From Thysanoteuthis rhombus (taxonomy: Eukaryota; Mollusca; Cephalopoda; Oegopsida; Thysanoteuthidae), in contig OY735224.1 in assembly GCA_963457665.1 (NCBI GenBank), positions 39,732,329 to 39,796,328 of the forward strand: a stretch of DNA of 64,000 nt, read 5' to 3'. Shown here in pieces: positions 13,482 through 28,400 of the stretch. Position 1 is the first letter of the stretch; every line of letters starts with the position of its first letter. A program made the translations under genes and the position numbers. Below the pieces are notes generated by a model that did no database searches, was not told the origin of the DNA, and saw only the letters and a program-made list of their open reading frames with translations.

Positions 13482-16409
13482 GTAAGTAGACACTTTTCTG
13501 ACACTTTTATCATTTTTCCGTATAAAACAGGGCTACCACACGAGTTTCATGCGCCCTGGGCGAGACTTCAAATTTATCTCCTTGATTGTACTCTTAACAA
13601 CTATTTTTTTTTTCAGTTTGGAGTTGTAAGACCTTTGTGTCTTTGCGACTACCTAGTTTTACTTGATGAACTGGCTGGTGTAAAAAAGGGAATCGGGGCT
13701 TAACATGAAAGAAAAAAAGCAAGTCATTCGTGCAACATGACCAGCCCATTGCCATCTGAGTTTTTTTTTAATGGATTCTATGATGTGTCTTGCTCCTGCT
13801 TTTTCCCTCAATATATTGTGCTGTTTTGTGATCTCACCATGTTTGGTTGAGCATGATTCTCTCGTGTGCGCGTTGCATGGTTCTCAGTTTGGTAGTCAGT
13901 CTCTCGGTTAGGTTCCCTGTTTAAGTGACTATCGAGAGATTTCCTTGGTCGTATACCCTTCTTTCTAGAGCTATCGAGATTTTTTGTTCTTGAAGGTTGA
14001 GCTTACTTTGCTGAAAACTTGCCATCCTCGAATAATTCTGTGCTTGATTTCTTCGTTAGGGGATTTGATAGAGATTCGTTGTCCTACGTAGATGTAGTGG
14101 TCTACTTTCTCCAGCTTTGCAGTTTTGATTCAGATTGTTATGCTCAAAATCTGAAAATGTTTGTTGCGCACGACCTTTATTTTGCTGAAGTTCATGTGTC
14201 GGCCAAATTTGTTGCTTTCTTCATTCAGTTCGTCTAGCATTCGTTGAAGATCATGGAATTACTCTGCAAAAAGGACGATGTCTTCTGCAAATCTGAGCTT
14301 GCTTATGTATTCACTGTCAATTCTGGTTTCTTTATTTTCCAAGTCTAGACTTCGGAACATCATCTCAAGGCAGACTGTAAAAAGTTTCGGTGAGTTGGTA
14401 TCACTTTGTCTCAACCTTTCTCGGAGATGAAAGGGCTCTGAGTCTTAATGTAGCCTGATGAAGGAGTTGTTGTGACGGTAATATATGTGGTACTACTTAT
14501 AAGGGGTCCACACCTTGTAGAATGATAGTTCAATGACTTTGGGAATTTCCACTGAGTCGAAGTCTTTCTTCAAGTCAATAGATGCTACATCGAGTGGTAT
14601 TTCATATTCCGCTGCTTTCTCTTTTAGTTGATTTATTGAATAGAGATGGTCCATGGTTGAGTAGCTTCTTCTAAAGCCAGCTCATTCCCGTGATTGGTTT
14701 TCTTCAAGCGTTTTGGTGATTCAGTTGGTAAAAACTTTGCTGAAAAGTTTATTGATGCAGTTGAGAAGACCTATCAGTCTGTAGTTATATAGGTCTTTTG
14801 GGTTTCCTTTTTATAACAGCATTATGGTTGCCGTGTTCTAATCTTCTGAAACTTATGTTTTAGGCATAAGTTGAGTAGAAAAGCTAGTTTCCAAATGATG
14901 TTTTTACCAGCTTTCTTTAATAGGTCGATGGTGATGTTATCTGGTCCAGGGGCCTTTCCTTTTTTTGTTTATTTGATGGCCTATTTCACCTCCCATGGCG
15001 TAACTATTGGGATAACCTCGAACTGATTTTTGCATCTTGCACATTCTGTTCGTTGTTTGGGGGCACGTTTGACAATCTGGTCTCTGTCGATTGTTAGGTT
15101 TCAATTTTTTTTTTTAGTATACTTGTTTTTTGTTTCCATCCTGTGTCGAGAGCTTTGGAGCCCGACCTTTTTTTAGAATTGTTTCGGTGATTGCCGTCGT
15201 GTATCTTCTTTTATTTTCTCTTCGTTTTCTTTGAATGGTTTTATTTAGTTCGGTTGCTTCAATTTTCTCTTTTGTTTTTGCTGGTGTTTCTTGATTTCTG
15301 CGTTTTCCATGAAGTTCTTAATTTCATCTAAGATTTTACTGATGATTTGTGTGCTCTTTGGTTTGAACATAGCGGCCACTTCAATTACAGAGGCTGTTAT
15401 TTTGTTGAATTCGTTGATGTGGGTGTCGTCCTCTTCTGGTTCGGTAAGAATTTTATATCTCTTTTTCATTTCAAGCTTGAGGGCCTTGGTGAGTTCTTTT
15501 GGTGCGTTTAGTGTGGAACAATCCCCTGCGTTCTTTGCGGTGTTAATTTGAATTTCACACCTTACCATCCTGTGGTCACTTGAGACTTAAAAATTGCACC
15601 TTCGATTGAATTCTAATGACTATTTTCATCAGTTTGAAGTATGCCCCTAAGTTTTTTTGTGCCAAGACAATTACTCCTCCCTGATAGAGGAATCGGCTTA
15701 TAAAAGGTTTCTTGGCGTGAAGAAAAATCAAGTCAAGCAAAAATTTAACCTTTCACAGATTAATTGTGCATTATTTCGTAAAGAACGCTCCCACTAAATA
15801 CCTATAATATTCTGAGCTAAGACTGAGAGGAAAAAAGAATATTATCCTTTACTGGTCGGTTCTGCCCGTAAAAAGATTTGTATCATCAAGAAAACTCCGC
15901 TGTTTTTATTCTTCTATTTCACTGTAAGCCGACCAAACTGACAAATCATGGTCAAGTTGTTTTTGTTTTGTTCTGTTTTTTTTTTTTTTCACATTTTTAA
16001 CCCTTCGTCCTAATCAGGAGAAGAAAATAAGACAGTTTTTTTTTCAAATTTAGCTAGATTTACCATTCCAGTGCCCCTTGCTTTGAACTTCTTCTATTAA
16101 CTTAATGTGTATTAAGCGATGACGCCTTTGATTTCTAAATTCTGTTCCCATTGTGGATCCCAACATTCTCGTGGTAGACGTTAGATTCTAGTTGGAATTT
16201 AGAAATACTTTCATTTCACATAATGACTGATTAAGATATACAAAATATCGGAAATGTCGGTAGTGAGAATCTCATAAAGGCAATCTTGTTTTTCTTCTTT
16301 TTTTATCATTGTAATTTGTTTCCTTGATTTGCTATTTCGTGTAATCATTTAAGGAGCCCTTCACCTGAGACTGAAGGTAAAAGAAGGTTTTTCTTGAGAA
16401 GTTATTGAG

Positions 16410-16446
<37 letters not shown>

Positions 16447-17446
16447 ATACTATACAGCTGCTCTACCCATTGGGCATAGACAGGCATATGAGAAATTAGA
16501 ATAAATACAAAATTCGAGAAGGGAGAAATAGATGGAGTTTGAAACAAGGACATGTATGTTGGATACAAAGTTTGCTCTAGAGATTACTGGATTGAGAGAG
16601 TTTTTCTGGGCATGTGAGAAGCGCCAATTAGTGCGATCTTTTGTATCTCAGATAAAGATGGATTTCCTGGTATTTTTAAGGTGTGCATTAGTATTCTTCT
16701 TAATCATTCGTAGCGCCCAACTACTACTGGGATAGTGGTTGTGTTTAAATGCTACATTCATGCGATTCTATCTCAAGATCCTTATATTTTGGAAGTTTTT
16801 CAAATTCTTTTGCCGCGATGTTTTTATCAGACGAGATGGTCATGTCTATATGTTACAATATAAAGGTTGATGGGAATTTTTGATCCAATATTTGATTTTA
16901 TTCTTGAAATTCTTATTTTATTTTAAATAGTATTTTTTTATGAAAGTAATTCTGGCATAGGATTAAGTTATATTTAGATTCTTGATCAAAGAGTAACCCT
17001 TTTCAGTCAATAGGACTATAGGAACATCGTAAGTAGATTTAGAGACAAGATAGTACTCGCTTAGAACTCCGGCAGATAACCAGTCATAGCCACCAAATTG
17101 AAAAGACATTAGGAGAAAGGAAGTGAAAGGAGGGGGGTGATAAAAAAGGGATGGTGTATAAGGATTCCAATCGCGGAAGTAAGAAAGATGGATTGTAAGT
17201 TCAGTTGCAGGGGTGGAATAGAAAAGAAAAAAGATTGATGATCATCTAGTTCCGCTATCAGGTAAAAGAAGAGGGCAAGTTAATTTAGCAAAAGAGATAG
17301 CGAAAGAAAAGTGACCCTTGCCTCTAAAAAGGAGATCAATTGTTGGGCACCAGTGCAGACAGAGCAGACACTGTTGGTCTAATGGGGTTCCAAAGCTCTC
17401 AATACGCTGGTAGTTGAAAGACATTGAACTCTCACTCTCCTTTCCT

Positions 17447-17487
<41 letters not shown>

Positions 17488-18245
17488 GTGGGTATTTTGT
17501 TTAGTTTTCAGTCGGAGACAATGTACGTACTTTTAGTCGGCTGAAGAAAAAAATAAAGGCATGTGCTGCAGCTCTGGAAAGCAAACGTGAAAGCAATTAT
17601 CCTTCATATAAACTGACATTTATGATCTTTGAAATCTATTATTATATCTAATTTCTTTGATTGTGTAAAGCTTTCGATATGTATGATGAAGTTCTACAGC
17701 AAATTAACGCCTTAACTTTCCTGCATATTTGGTGGTTTGTGCCTATCGCCCAACCTTTCACAAAATCTTTGGAGATATCGCACGGACAGGCATGAACATT
17801 TGGTGATATTATCTGGTGTGGACATATAACTGCAGCGTAACGTAGATCATTTTGGATGGATCCACCCTTAAAATTTAATCACTTCTTCGGTTCTCTAATG
17901 CCCTCCCACAACATTTCATTGGAATTAAATTAGAACGTTTGGAGATGTGTGTGCAGTCATACATTAAAATTCATTGAGAACTTTCGGTGATATTGCGTGG
18001 ACAGAAGGAAAGACAGAAAGAACAGTGGAAAGAAGCGACCGAATATGTATATATTTCTCTATCTTCGTTGACAGCAGTAAATATCCCCGTCAATTTTTGA
18101 CGGATATTCTGCCAGTCTTTTTATAAAAATGACTCAATTTTCACTTAACAAGATATCTTTCTCTTTTTATTTATTTCAAGGTTAAGAGTGTGTTGTGTAC
18201 AGCGTACCCCATCAAGGCTAACAGATACATTAGTGAGTAGAGTCT

Positions 18246-18280
<35 letters not shown>

Positions 18281-21200
18281 ATTCCCAAGGTTACAGACGG
18301 GACATTAAAATATAACTAGATTAAAACACCTCCCCAACGGGCGGAGTAAATTGATATCCAAAAAAGAGTTAATAAACTAGAAAGATAGATTGATGGAAAT
18401 AAGATAGCATTTAATTTTTTTCTATAAAGAATCACTGAAAGACAAACAGAAGTAAATACATCAATTTGAATTATATTGTTATTATTTTTTACAAAAATGA
18501 GGGAGATTTTACAATAAGAGACAAATGAATTTTAAAATGTTGCACTGAAAAGGAGCTTCGGCTTTTAGCCGGTTGAAGGGAGTTTTAACATTGATAGATG
18601 AGAAAATCAAACAACTTTTCTTTCAGCTGAAATCTGTGCTGCATCCATTCAACTGGTTGTCGAGGGGTATTTTCTATTCCATTTATGTCTTTGGTGCCTG
18701 ATGTTATCTTTACAAGACTTGGCATTATGTTCGCTTCTAAGGGCTGATGTTTGGGGAAGTTCGGGAATAGGTTCCTATAGAAGTGATCCTGATTAAGCTT
18801 TTAGCTTATATTTGTTCTTTCCGAATTCGATATTATTAATTTTTTCAACTATTTACTTTCATCTTAATTGTTGTTGCTTTCTATCGCAACTAAACTCAGG
18901 CTGGGTTCCCTTCAGCAACGCGTAAATAAATTAAAAGCAGAAATCGGAATAAAGAGGTGAGAATCGAACTCACAACCCTTTATGCTGCGGGTGTCTCGCA
19001 TAATGCGCGACCGTTCTTACCACTGAACTAGTGGAACTCAATGGCAAGCCATTTTTACCTTTATTCATTCTCTTAGATGAAGTATTGTAAAAAAAATGTT
19101 TTGCTAAAATTTAGGTACATTTTAAAAGATAGAGATAGAGATAGAGATTGAGTTCAAATAAGAGGGTCTAGTTCGATTCCAGCCTGGAATTTGTTTTTTA
19201 TTCTGATCCACGCAGTTGATTTATTTACCTGCTAAGTAAAATAGTTGAAAAAATGATAATTATAGCAATATAATTTAAACTGATGTAGTTACTTCTGCTT
19301 TCCTTTCAGTAATTTCCTTTTTTCTTTTTTCTTTTTTTCTTATCAAATGCTATCTTTTCATAAGCCTATCATTCAATTTTATAACTTTTTGTCCGGGTGG
19401 GAGCATCAATTTAAATACCCATTAGGTTAAGTATTTAGTTACTGTCAAATAGAACGATTAAAAATTGAATTAAAATTCTCATTGTTTTAAGTAAATCTGA
19501 TCGTTAATTTTAAGCATTTATGAGTTTGACAAGGCGAGCGTGTGTAACCTTACAATCTCAAGGAGATTGGCTATTTCTAAAATTATAACCAGAAATAGAA
19601 TAAATAGAACTTTTTGGAGATAAGATACATAAAAATAATCTATGTTTATTGTAAGATTTGACGAAATTGTATATGAAAATTCCATTTACAAAATGTGACC
19701 ATTAAGCAATCAAAAATTGATACCAATATATACGTAGGTTTTGTTTTAATATGCCATTTTTTAAATTTTTCTGATAAGAAATATCGTTACTAACTGTTCC
19801 CCATTTAAATATGTTTGTATGCTTTCAATATTATTATATATCTTTTTAAAGAAAGCTCCGAGTCTAACTTAAAGCAGAAGTCGCTATAAATAGGAAAAGA
19901 AAAATAAACACAGATCTTACACTTTATTATGAGACAGGAGAAAGAGTCCAAATTCTTAGAGAGGAGGACAGTAAGAGAAAGGATGTAGCCTGCGTAGAGA
20001 TTCTCTGAGGTTTTGTGAGGGAGGGAAAATCTCTGAACTAATTTCTCTTATGTTCTCCCTCTTACTCTCTCAACCCTTGAAAAAACAATTAAAGCAACTT
20101 CCTGCTTTTTACTCTGGCTGAAAAGGCCACCAGTCAATCGAATCTTTTGTACCTAAGGCACGAAAATTGTGCTTGTTTCGATATAGATTTTCAATTGGGA
20201 ATCGATCCACGCCCCCTGCAGACATTGAGGAGATGATTTTCAATCTCTACCTTGCTAAATGTCCGTCTAGAGCTCGTAGGGATGCCCACAGAAAATTCCA
20301 TGGGTTAGTTTGAGTAGTTTTTATAGTAGGCCCTCACATACGGATAGACAGACGGGTAGACATTTGGTGAATTATAATAGAGATGAGCAAAACTCTGTTT
20401 TCCTTTTGCTTGATTTAAAGAAAAACTCATCAGTTATTTATTTAATGATTTGACATTATTAATAATCTAATTATTTCAATCCTTTATGTGCTTCAGGAGA
20501 AAATTGTTAAAACCATTCACATGTGTCGTTATAAGTGGCAAAAAGAGTTTTTTTTTCACTTTATATTGTAAATTCTCTTTGTTTACAAAGGAGTGAACGT
20601 ATTTTCGGATCTAAAATTGTGCAAATATGTTTTTCAATTTTGGACAATGAGTTCAAAATAAGACGTAAAACAATGGAAACTGCTCGCAATATAGATCAAG
20701 TATTTTGCTAGGGAACCAACAACAAACGTACTGCTCGACGTTGGTTCAAAAGATTTCGAATCAGAGACGAGACCCTTGAAGATATGGACGACCTTTTGTA
20801 ATTGATGACATCCAATTGAGATCTAGCGTTGAGCGTTCAACAGGAGTTTGACATTTGCACCGAATCGGAAAAGCTCTAAATGTCACGCGAATGATCCCGA
20901 ATGAAAAGCAAAAAAGATAGCATGACGTGCAAATGACCCTGCAGAAATTGAACGAACTAGGCTACGAAACTCTGCCTCATCCAGCTCACTCACCGGACCG
21001 CTCTCCGGCAGACTACGAATTTTTCAATCTTTTCGACCACTCACACCAAGGAAATGTCTTCAAAAGAGAGGCAGCGGCTCAAAATGCCCTTGGAGGATTC
21101 ATTGATTCAAAATGCCCAGAATTCTATTCTTTGAGAGTAAATGGATTTGTTTCTAGTCGGCGAAATGTGTAGATTCTGAAAGTTGTTATTTCGATTAATA

Positions 21201-21681
21201 ATTAATAAGCTGATATACTGCTTTAAAGTTGATGGTTAAAAACAGTGATTATTTTTGCACCAACCTTATAACTACTCCTAAACAACACCTAATTTACCTT
21301 CAGTTTTTATTAATACAATATAAAAATACCCGCCTTCCAGGTGGTTTACCCCAGTTATGTGGGGCCTACGGCCGTAAAACTGTGAATCTAATGATTCAAT
21401 GTTTCATTACAGTAAGGTCTACATAGCTAGGGATTGCTGCCAAGAGGGGGGGGGTATTATTAGCTAGTTAAAATAAAATATGAAAGTAACAAAAAACACT
21501 TCTACACATTCTCAATGTGCCCGAAAGTAAATCTTGATTCTTTTTTTTTCATTATTCTATCTCCAGAAATGTTTTATCCACTTCATCGTATGAAAACAGT
21601 CAAACATATTACTGCTGTAATTTGTGATGTTCCACATTCCAAAGAAAAATATTGGTAAGTCTTGAAAATGTAGTCATCATC

Positions 21682-21714
<33 letters not shown>

Positions 21715-24534
21715 TCTTTCAACGTTCGTGTATTGGACATAGACCTTCCCTAGGATTCGCCACACTTCTCTATCATGGGTGTCACGGAGTTAGTACTTTC
21801 TGATTTTATCTAGCTTGTCTCTCCATCTAATATTCGGCCGGCCTCAGTTGCACATGTGATCTCGGGGGATCCACAGCCTGTGTCGTAATGTCCATCGGTA
21901 TCCGCCATTCTTGCAACATGGCCAGCTCATCGCCATTTTTGATTTTTAATGGATTCTATGATGTCCCTGACTCTTGTTGGGTGTACTGTGCTGTCTTGTG
22001 GACTCTCCATGTGAGGCCCAGCATAATCCTTTCATGTGCACGTTGCATGGTTCTCATTTTGAGGATCTGCCTCTTGGTTAGGTTCCATGTTTCAGCTCCA
22101 TAAGTGACGATTGGGAAAATGCATCGGTTATACACCCGTCTTTTTAGGATTAATGGGATCTTCTTATTTTTGAAGGTTAAACTTGCTCTGCTAAAGGCTT
22201 GCTATCCTGGTGCGATTCTTCGTTTGATTTCTACTTTCTTTTGATGGTCTTGTGGAGATTCATTGTCCTTGGTAGATGTAGTGGTCTACTTTCTCCAGTT
22301 CTGTGTCCTTGATTTTGATCTTAGTGTTTTTATCTCCGATGTGGTTGTTGCACATGATCTTCGTCTTGCTGAAGTTCATGTGTAGGACGACTTTCTTGAA
22401 CTACCCAAATCTTGATCTCCCAATGGTCCAGCACCTTTTTCTTCTCCAATAATAATTTCTACATTTTTGGGCACATTTTTTCTCTATTTTTGTACTCCCA
22501 GTCATACAGCATCATTTATTGTGATTTATCTTCCAAAAGTACACAAATATAAAATAGAACAAGATGGTTATCATGCTGATAATGTTTGAATCTCTTCTAA
22601 TCGGCTAATACAAGTAATCAATCAATCCTTATCGCACCCCCAAATCAGGAATTTTCCTGAAACCGGCATTTGTTGAGTGAGGCTGATTAAACACTTGAGA
22701 AAACCACTCTATATAACTGCCTGAGAAGAGGTTATTACATCCATTGTAAACCTTGACAGAAACCAGTTTAAATAACTCTATAGGTACGCCATTCGTCTAC
22801 CTTCTTGGTCATGTAAGTTCGTAAATTAATCGTCTAACAAAGAATAAATTATTTTTTTAGCCTGACAATGGAGACGGGCGTCATTTTTAAAGCTTTAAAA
22901 ACCCTTTAACGCTTAATTTCATGAGGTTTATGACAGGATAATTATCAAGGGAAATGATTTCTCTTTGAAATTTTCCCTTTTGACTATTAGGTGATTTTTC
23001 ATTTTTTTTTCTTCTTTCTTTTGTTTTTTTCTTTCTGTTCAATTCACTGAAGAGTTTCATTATCTGAAAGCGTCAACCAAAACTTTCAACATAGATTTCT
23101 TCATTTTTTTAAGTTGGTCTGGCTGGCTATGAATGTATCACGCGTACAGGTCGCACCATGAAGCTAAGGGACTGAAGTTATAAACACTTACTCCTTATGA
23201 TACAGAAAAAAAATACTTTTTCTTTTTTTCGAAAATATCACTTGAAATCCAAATGGGTTTTTTGCAATGTAATTTTTGCTAAATTGGTCCCAACTTTGTG
23301 CCTGGCTGTGTTAACGTTTGTTTTTAAGGAAAATCGGACTTTTAGTGATGTAACAAAAGGTTAGCTAGGTGACTAATACATTGATTACCCCTTTTCTAAT
23401 CTTTTGATCAATCACCCCAAACACGGCATATTTTTGTGCTCTTCAGTGGAATGTCCCACTGTCATTGCAAACGGTTACAAGTGGTCCATGAATTTAAGAG
23501 TTTGGACATAGATCTTTCCCAAGGTCTGTTGAAGTAAGCATAAACCATAGAGAACGATGGGCCTTACCCTGCCACGCTGACCCTGAGATCTTAGTTTGGT
23601 ACTTCAGTCATCCACGACAACGCAGAACGTACCTGGTACAGTCCTAGACTTCTTCACTGCACTGTAAGCTTTTCCGATTACATCCGTTAAAAAGATAAAA
23701 GAAAGATTACTTGAAAACTTGAAAACACTGAAAGGGCGTATACAACTGCCAACATCACTGTGATGAGAGGTAAGTGAGCCTGGAACCGCCCCAAAATTTT
23801 ATCCCTTCTTTCGTAGTGCATTGCCTACTCTTTCACAAAATTTCATTGGAATTCATTGAGAGCTTTCGGAGATATCACGCAGACAGTCATAGATTTTTGG
23901 CGCTATTATGTGGAGTGGACATATAACTACGATGAAGGGGGGGGTGATTTGTATCACTTCTATGGCCTATGGTTGATCTTTCCACAAAATTTCATTGGAA
24001 TTCATTTGGAGATATCGTGGGTAGAGTCATCAGCGTATGAATGTATGGAAAAAAAAACGAAAAATATTTCTCAATGAAAACCAAAATCCTGGATCCATTC
24101 CTAAAATTCAATCAACTCTTTTTCTGCCCCATTGTCCACCCTTTCACAACATTTCTTTGAGAACTTTCAGAGATATCGTGTGGAATGGAATAAGTACCAT
24201 CGTTGACAAGGTTAATTAATAATACTCAAGTCTACAATGCCGGATTGGTTTATGACATTTTTGTAATCTTAAAAATATTTTGTTCCTTCTAATTGTTCAC
24301 CGATTTGTTCGATTTCTGATTTTTCAGGGAATGCCTCACCCCAGATCTGGTTTGTGGTGCCAGTAAAAAGGAAAGTCCCTGGTACGTGGCTAAGGATGGC
24401 CCAGCTTGGTATTTGCCAAAAGGTTTGAGTCTCCAATTTTTTCAACTATTACAGCAAAATATGTGGTTCCCAAAGTGTGAGCCGCGGCTCCCTGCAAGAT
24501 GAGAGAAAACGAGAGGAGGTTTCGGGAACCACTG

Positions 24535-24622
<88 letters not shown>

Positions 24623-25171
24623 CAAGTTACTTGGAGGGTTTGTTCGATCTCTGTTTATTTTGGTTTTATGGAGATTAATTATAAGTATAAGTCTGGTTCC
24701 TGGAGATCTGACTCCCAAGCAGTACTTCCTCATTGTACTAAAAGAGGTAGTGTTTGAGCAGTTATTGTCTGTACCCACGTACAAATAAATGTGTGTGTCT
24801 CAACGTTTTAAAAGGGCATTGTACCGCATTTCATCTCCGTAGGATGATGAATAGACGCTAGATACGACTTGGAAAGGAGATGGGCGCTGTCAAATGACTT
24901 CCTTAGTTCTGAAGAAGAAGAAGAATACAGTCAAATCAGGGATTCTTCTCTGATGCTTAAACAATGTCTGGTATTACTTGGAGAGGAGATGGGCACTGCC
25001 AAGTGTCTCCATTTGCCCAAGAAAAGTATTTTCTCCTGTTGTTCACATAAAGAAGAAAAGAGAAGAAAAAAATCAATTACCATGTAAAATTTGATAGTTT
25101 TTAGACTTTGTAGTTTCGATTAAGACTTTTTGATTTCAGACTACCATGCAGGTTCTGCTGAAAGTTCAACT

Positions 25172-25230
<59 letters not shown>

Positions 25231-25371
25231 CGTTTCTGTTTTTTCTTCTCCCGGCGTCATTGCAGAGTTGTTGCCTCAGATGATTACCATCGACCCACGC
25301 TGGAAGAGTCAGTCGATCTGTAGTTGCTCGTCCCCGCGTTGGGTGGCTTTTGAACAATCTGGCGGATGAGA

Positions 25372-25458
<87 letters not shown>

Positions 25459-28400
25459 ACGTTTTTTCATTGGGAGCGCTTTTTGATCCAACACCCTATA
25501 TTTACACAGTTAATGTACTAATAGGCCTAGACGTCTCTTATAACGGCATTTTCAGCATGTTAAAACGGATGTCTATTCAAAAAGGGTTTTTACTAAGAAT
25601 AACGTATTTATAATTATTCTGTTGGAATGAATATCCATTCCATATATATATATAATTAGATGAAAAATAATTCAACAAATGGCATTTAATTCAAAATTAC
25701 CTTTTAAGCTTGTGGTTCTCAGAGTTCCAAATAGGCCTATAACAATTTTAAAGACACAGGCTAAACCGTCTTCGTTGCAGCCAGAAAATATAGTATCTAA
25801 TTCTTACCGACTCAATATGTACTAGGAAAGGGAGATAATTGCAAACTATTCTCGTCGGGATATATTTGAAAACCAGTAGTTCACTGCAGATTTTTCTTTT
25901 TTACTGTTAAAGTAAAGTCCACTAAAATTATTTCAAAATTTTGTGTTCAGATTTGGCTGTTCCTACAGGTAGTAATGATGGCTACATCGTTGTACAAGTT
26001 CACGCCCCCGTTGGGATGAAAAGTAAGTGTATGTCTTCACGCTCTCTCTGTTTTCTCATTTATCTTCAACTGTCTTCTTTTTGTGGAACTGCGGGCACTT
26101 CAGGGCATAAAAAGCAAGTTTTTTCTTTTGAAGTTGCAGAAGCCGGAATAATACAAAGGTAATAATTTTACAACTGGGAAAACGTCGCCACCAAGTCCAC
26201 TTAAATAATTTACACTCTGGCCTGAAACATGCAATTCCTTCATCTGTATTATCAGGTTATTCATCTGGTGCACCGAAATATTATCCTTTCCTGTGACTCC
26301 TTATTTAAGAAATCCATCTTCTGGTTTGTTTAGACCAGCTTTTCCCAACCTTTTCAGACTTGTTTTATAAATTTAAAAAATTCTCGTCATATCCCACCTT
26401 GGTCTAGAATCTAAATTTCCTTATTGTTGGATTGATATGAAACTTGGTCCCAACCTTCAGTTTGACCTTCTCTTCTTCTTCTTCTTCTTCTTCTTCTTCT
26501 TCTTCTTCTTCTTCTTCTTCTTCTTTTCCCTAACTTCTCTTCTTGCTACTATTACCACTGATGGTGGACGCATCGTTGAACTTATCGTTCTTGATGTTGA
26601 GTAACTATATCAATCTGCCATTCCAGTACAATCAACACCGGATTTTTTTGCGACCGGCCTCAGGGTGAACATCACAGACCGCAAGTAAGTTGACATTTCG
26701 GCACATTTTTCCACACATTTTTGACTTTTGCTTGAATGTCTGAATCTTGCGTAGATAAATCACCTACAAGTGTACTAGAACTAGTTATCAAAAAATCATT
26801 TAAAATTATCTTTCAACAAAATAGATCTTTTATCTAAAATTATCTAAAGAAAATGTCAGCATAATATTTAGGCACGCGTTTGAAGAAAAAAAACAAACGA
26901 ACTATTATTTTAATGGTGCGCAGTGACGTACTCATGCAAGTTTCCAAAGTTGTAGCCCTAAATATGTGACAAGGGGCGCCATCACAGTGTACACGTTGAA
27001 ACGTCCAAATCCAAAAAGTTTCAATTTATAAAATGTCCGACTTATAAAATGTCCAATGAACATAAAGTCCACTGAAGGACCAGTACAAAAACGTCCAAAG
27101 CATTTTTAGCAACACCAGAGACGCTATTCAAGGGAATTTGTCGCGAGGGTGGCGTGAAGTACGTGAACATATACGTGTACATATGTGTATCTATCATGTG
27201 TGCTTGTTGTGCGTATATATGTATAAATTGACCGGCTTTGCCTCAAACCTTTGAGCATTGGATCTTTTTGCATTGGACCTCATTGCATTGGCCGTATTTG
27301 CATTATTGGACGTTTTTGCATTGGACGGGTTTGTATGATTGGGCCTACTGCATTGGGTGTCTTTGCACTGGATGTTTTTTACAAGATTTCAAAAAGCAAA
27401 ATCAGCAACAACAGATATCTAGTCACTTAAGATATCAAAAGTCGGTTACAAACAAACCATCAATGACACAGCCATTTAATCGACACTAAAGAAGCAGTTC
27501 TAGGGAATCGTTCGTGTGAATGGTCTGGGGCACGTGCAGGTGTATATGTGCGTATCAAAATTATGTGCATATATGAATAAATTGGCTGTTTTTATATTTA
27601 ACCTCATTGCATTGAATGTGTTTGCATTGTTGGACCATACTGCATTGGTCCTCTTCGCATCGGACGTTTTTGCATTGGCCCTTTTGCATTGGACGAGTTT
27701 GTACTTGACGTTTTTGCATTTGACGATTTGCATTGGGTGTTTTTGCATGGGACGTTTTTGCTTGTTAGATGCTTCATCTTTGGACCATTTTCAATAGACA
27801 TTATGAACTTGGACAGTCAGTTTGAGTCATTTTTTTTTAAATCGGCCCTTTTTTATTGGACTTGACACCAAAATTCTTTAATTCTTTTCATTCACTTTTT
27901 TAGGCCTAAATATTTTTCTGGAGAGGCAGCTTACGGTAATAAAGGCTATATTCCTGCCAATACAACAGGTAATCAATTATTTTATCACATTATTGTACCC
28001 AAATTGACTGAACGGTCAGTCTCTAATGAAAAAATTTGATCATGTCACTATAAAATAACAAGCCTGGCTACTGGAGGTCAAACTCTTCTCCTACTTATAT
28101 TACTGCAACTTTTATATTTTATGTATGATGAATAAAGAAATATAAAAAATATCTATATTAGTATCAATGTATTTATTCAATACAAAAAGGTAAGAGAATC
28201 ACCTATCGATCACTTGTTCAAGATTCAATTTATCGAAGGGAACTGTTAATTTTATAAAAGTATTTATTTATTCGAATAAAATAAACCCTAGTATATCTCT
28301 GAATTTTTGAGATGAGGTATTATTATTATTTCTATTACTATTCGGGCCATCCTCATCTTGGTTGATTTTCATACAACGTTTCGGCCGTTATACTCTACGG

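Noticed and set aside
13359-13703. 114-codon open frame starting at exon 1 of copy A (and 102 codons at 49219)
   Set aside because: Beyond the GTAAGT donor the frame enters the intron and the two copies diverge by frameshift. Only the part up to the donor fits the spliced protein.
18953-19039. A functional tRNA gene
   Set aside because: Promoter boxes are good, but acceptor stem ends do not pair and the central part has no normal tRNA fold.
20927-21172. An active transposase gene
   Set aside because: Only the last third of a mariner transposase is open. Two catalytic Asp are deleted.
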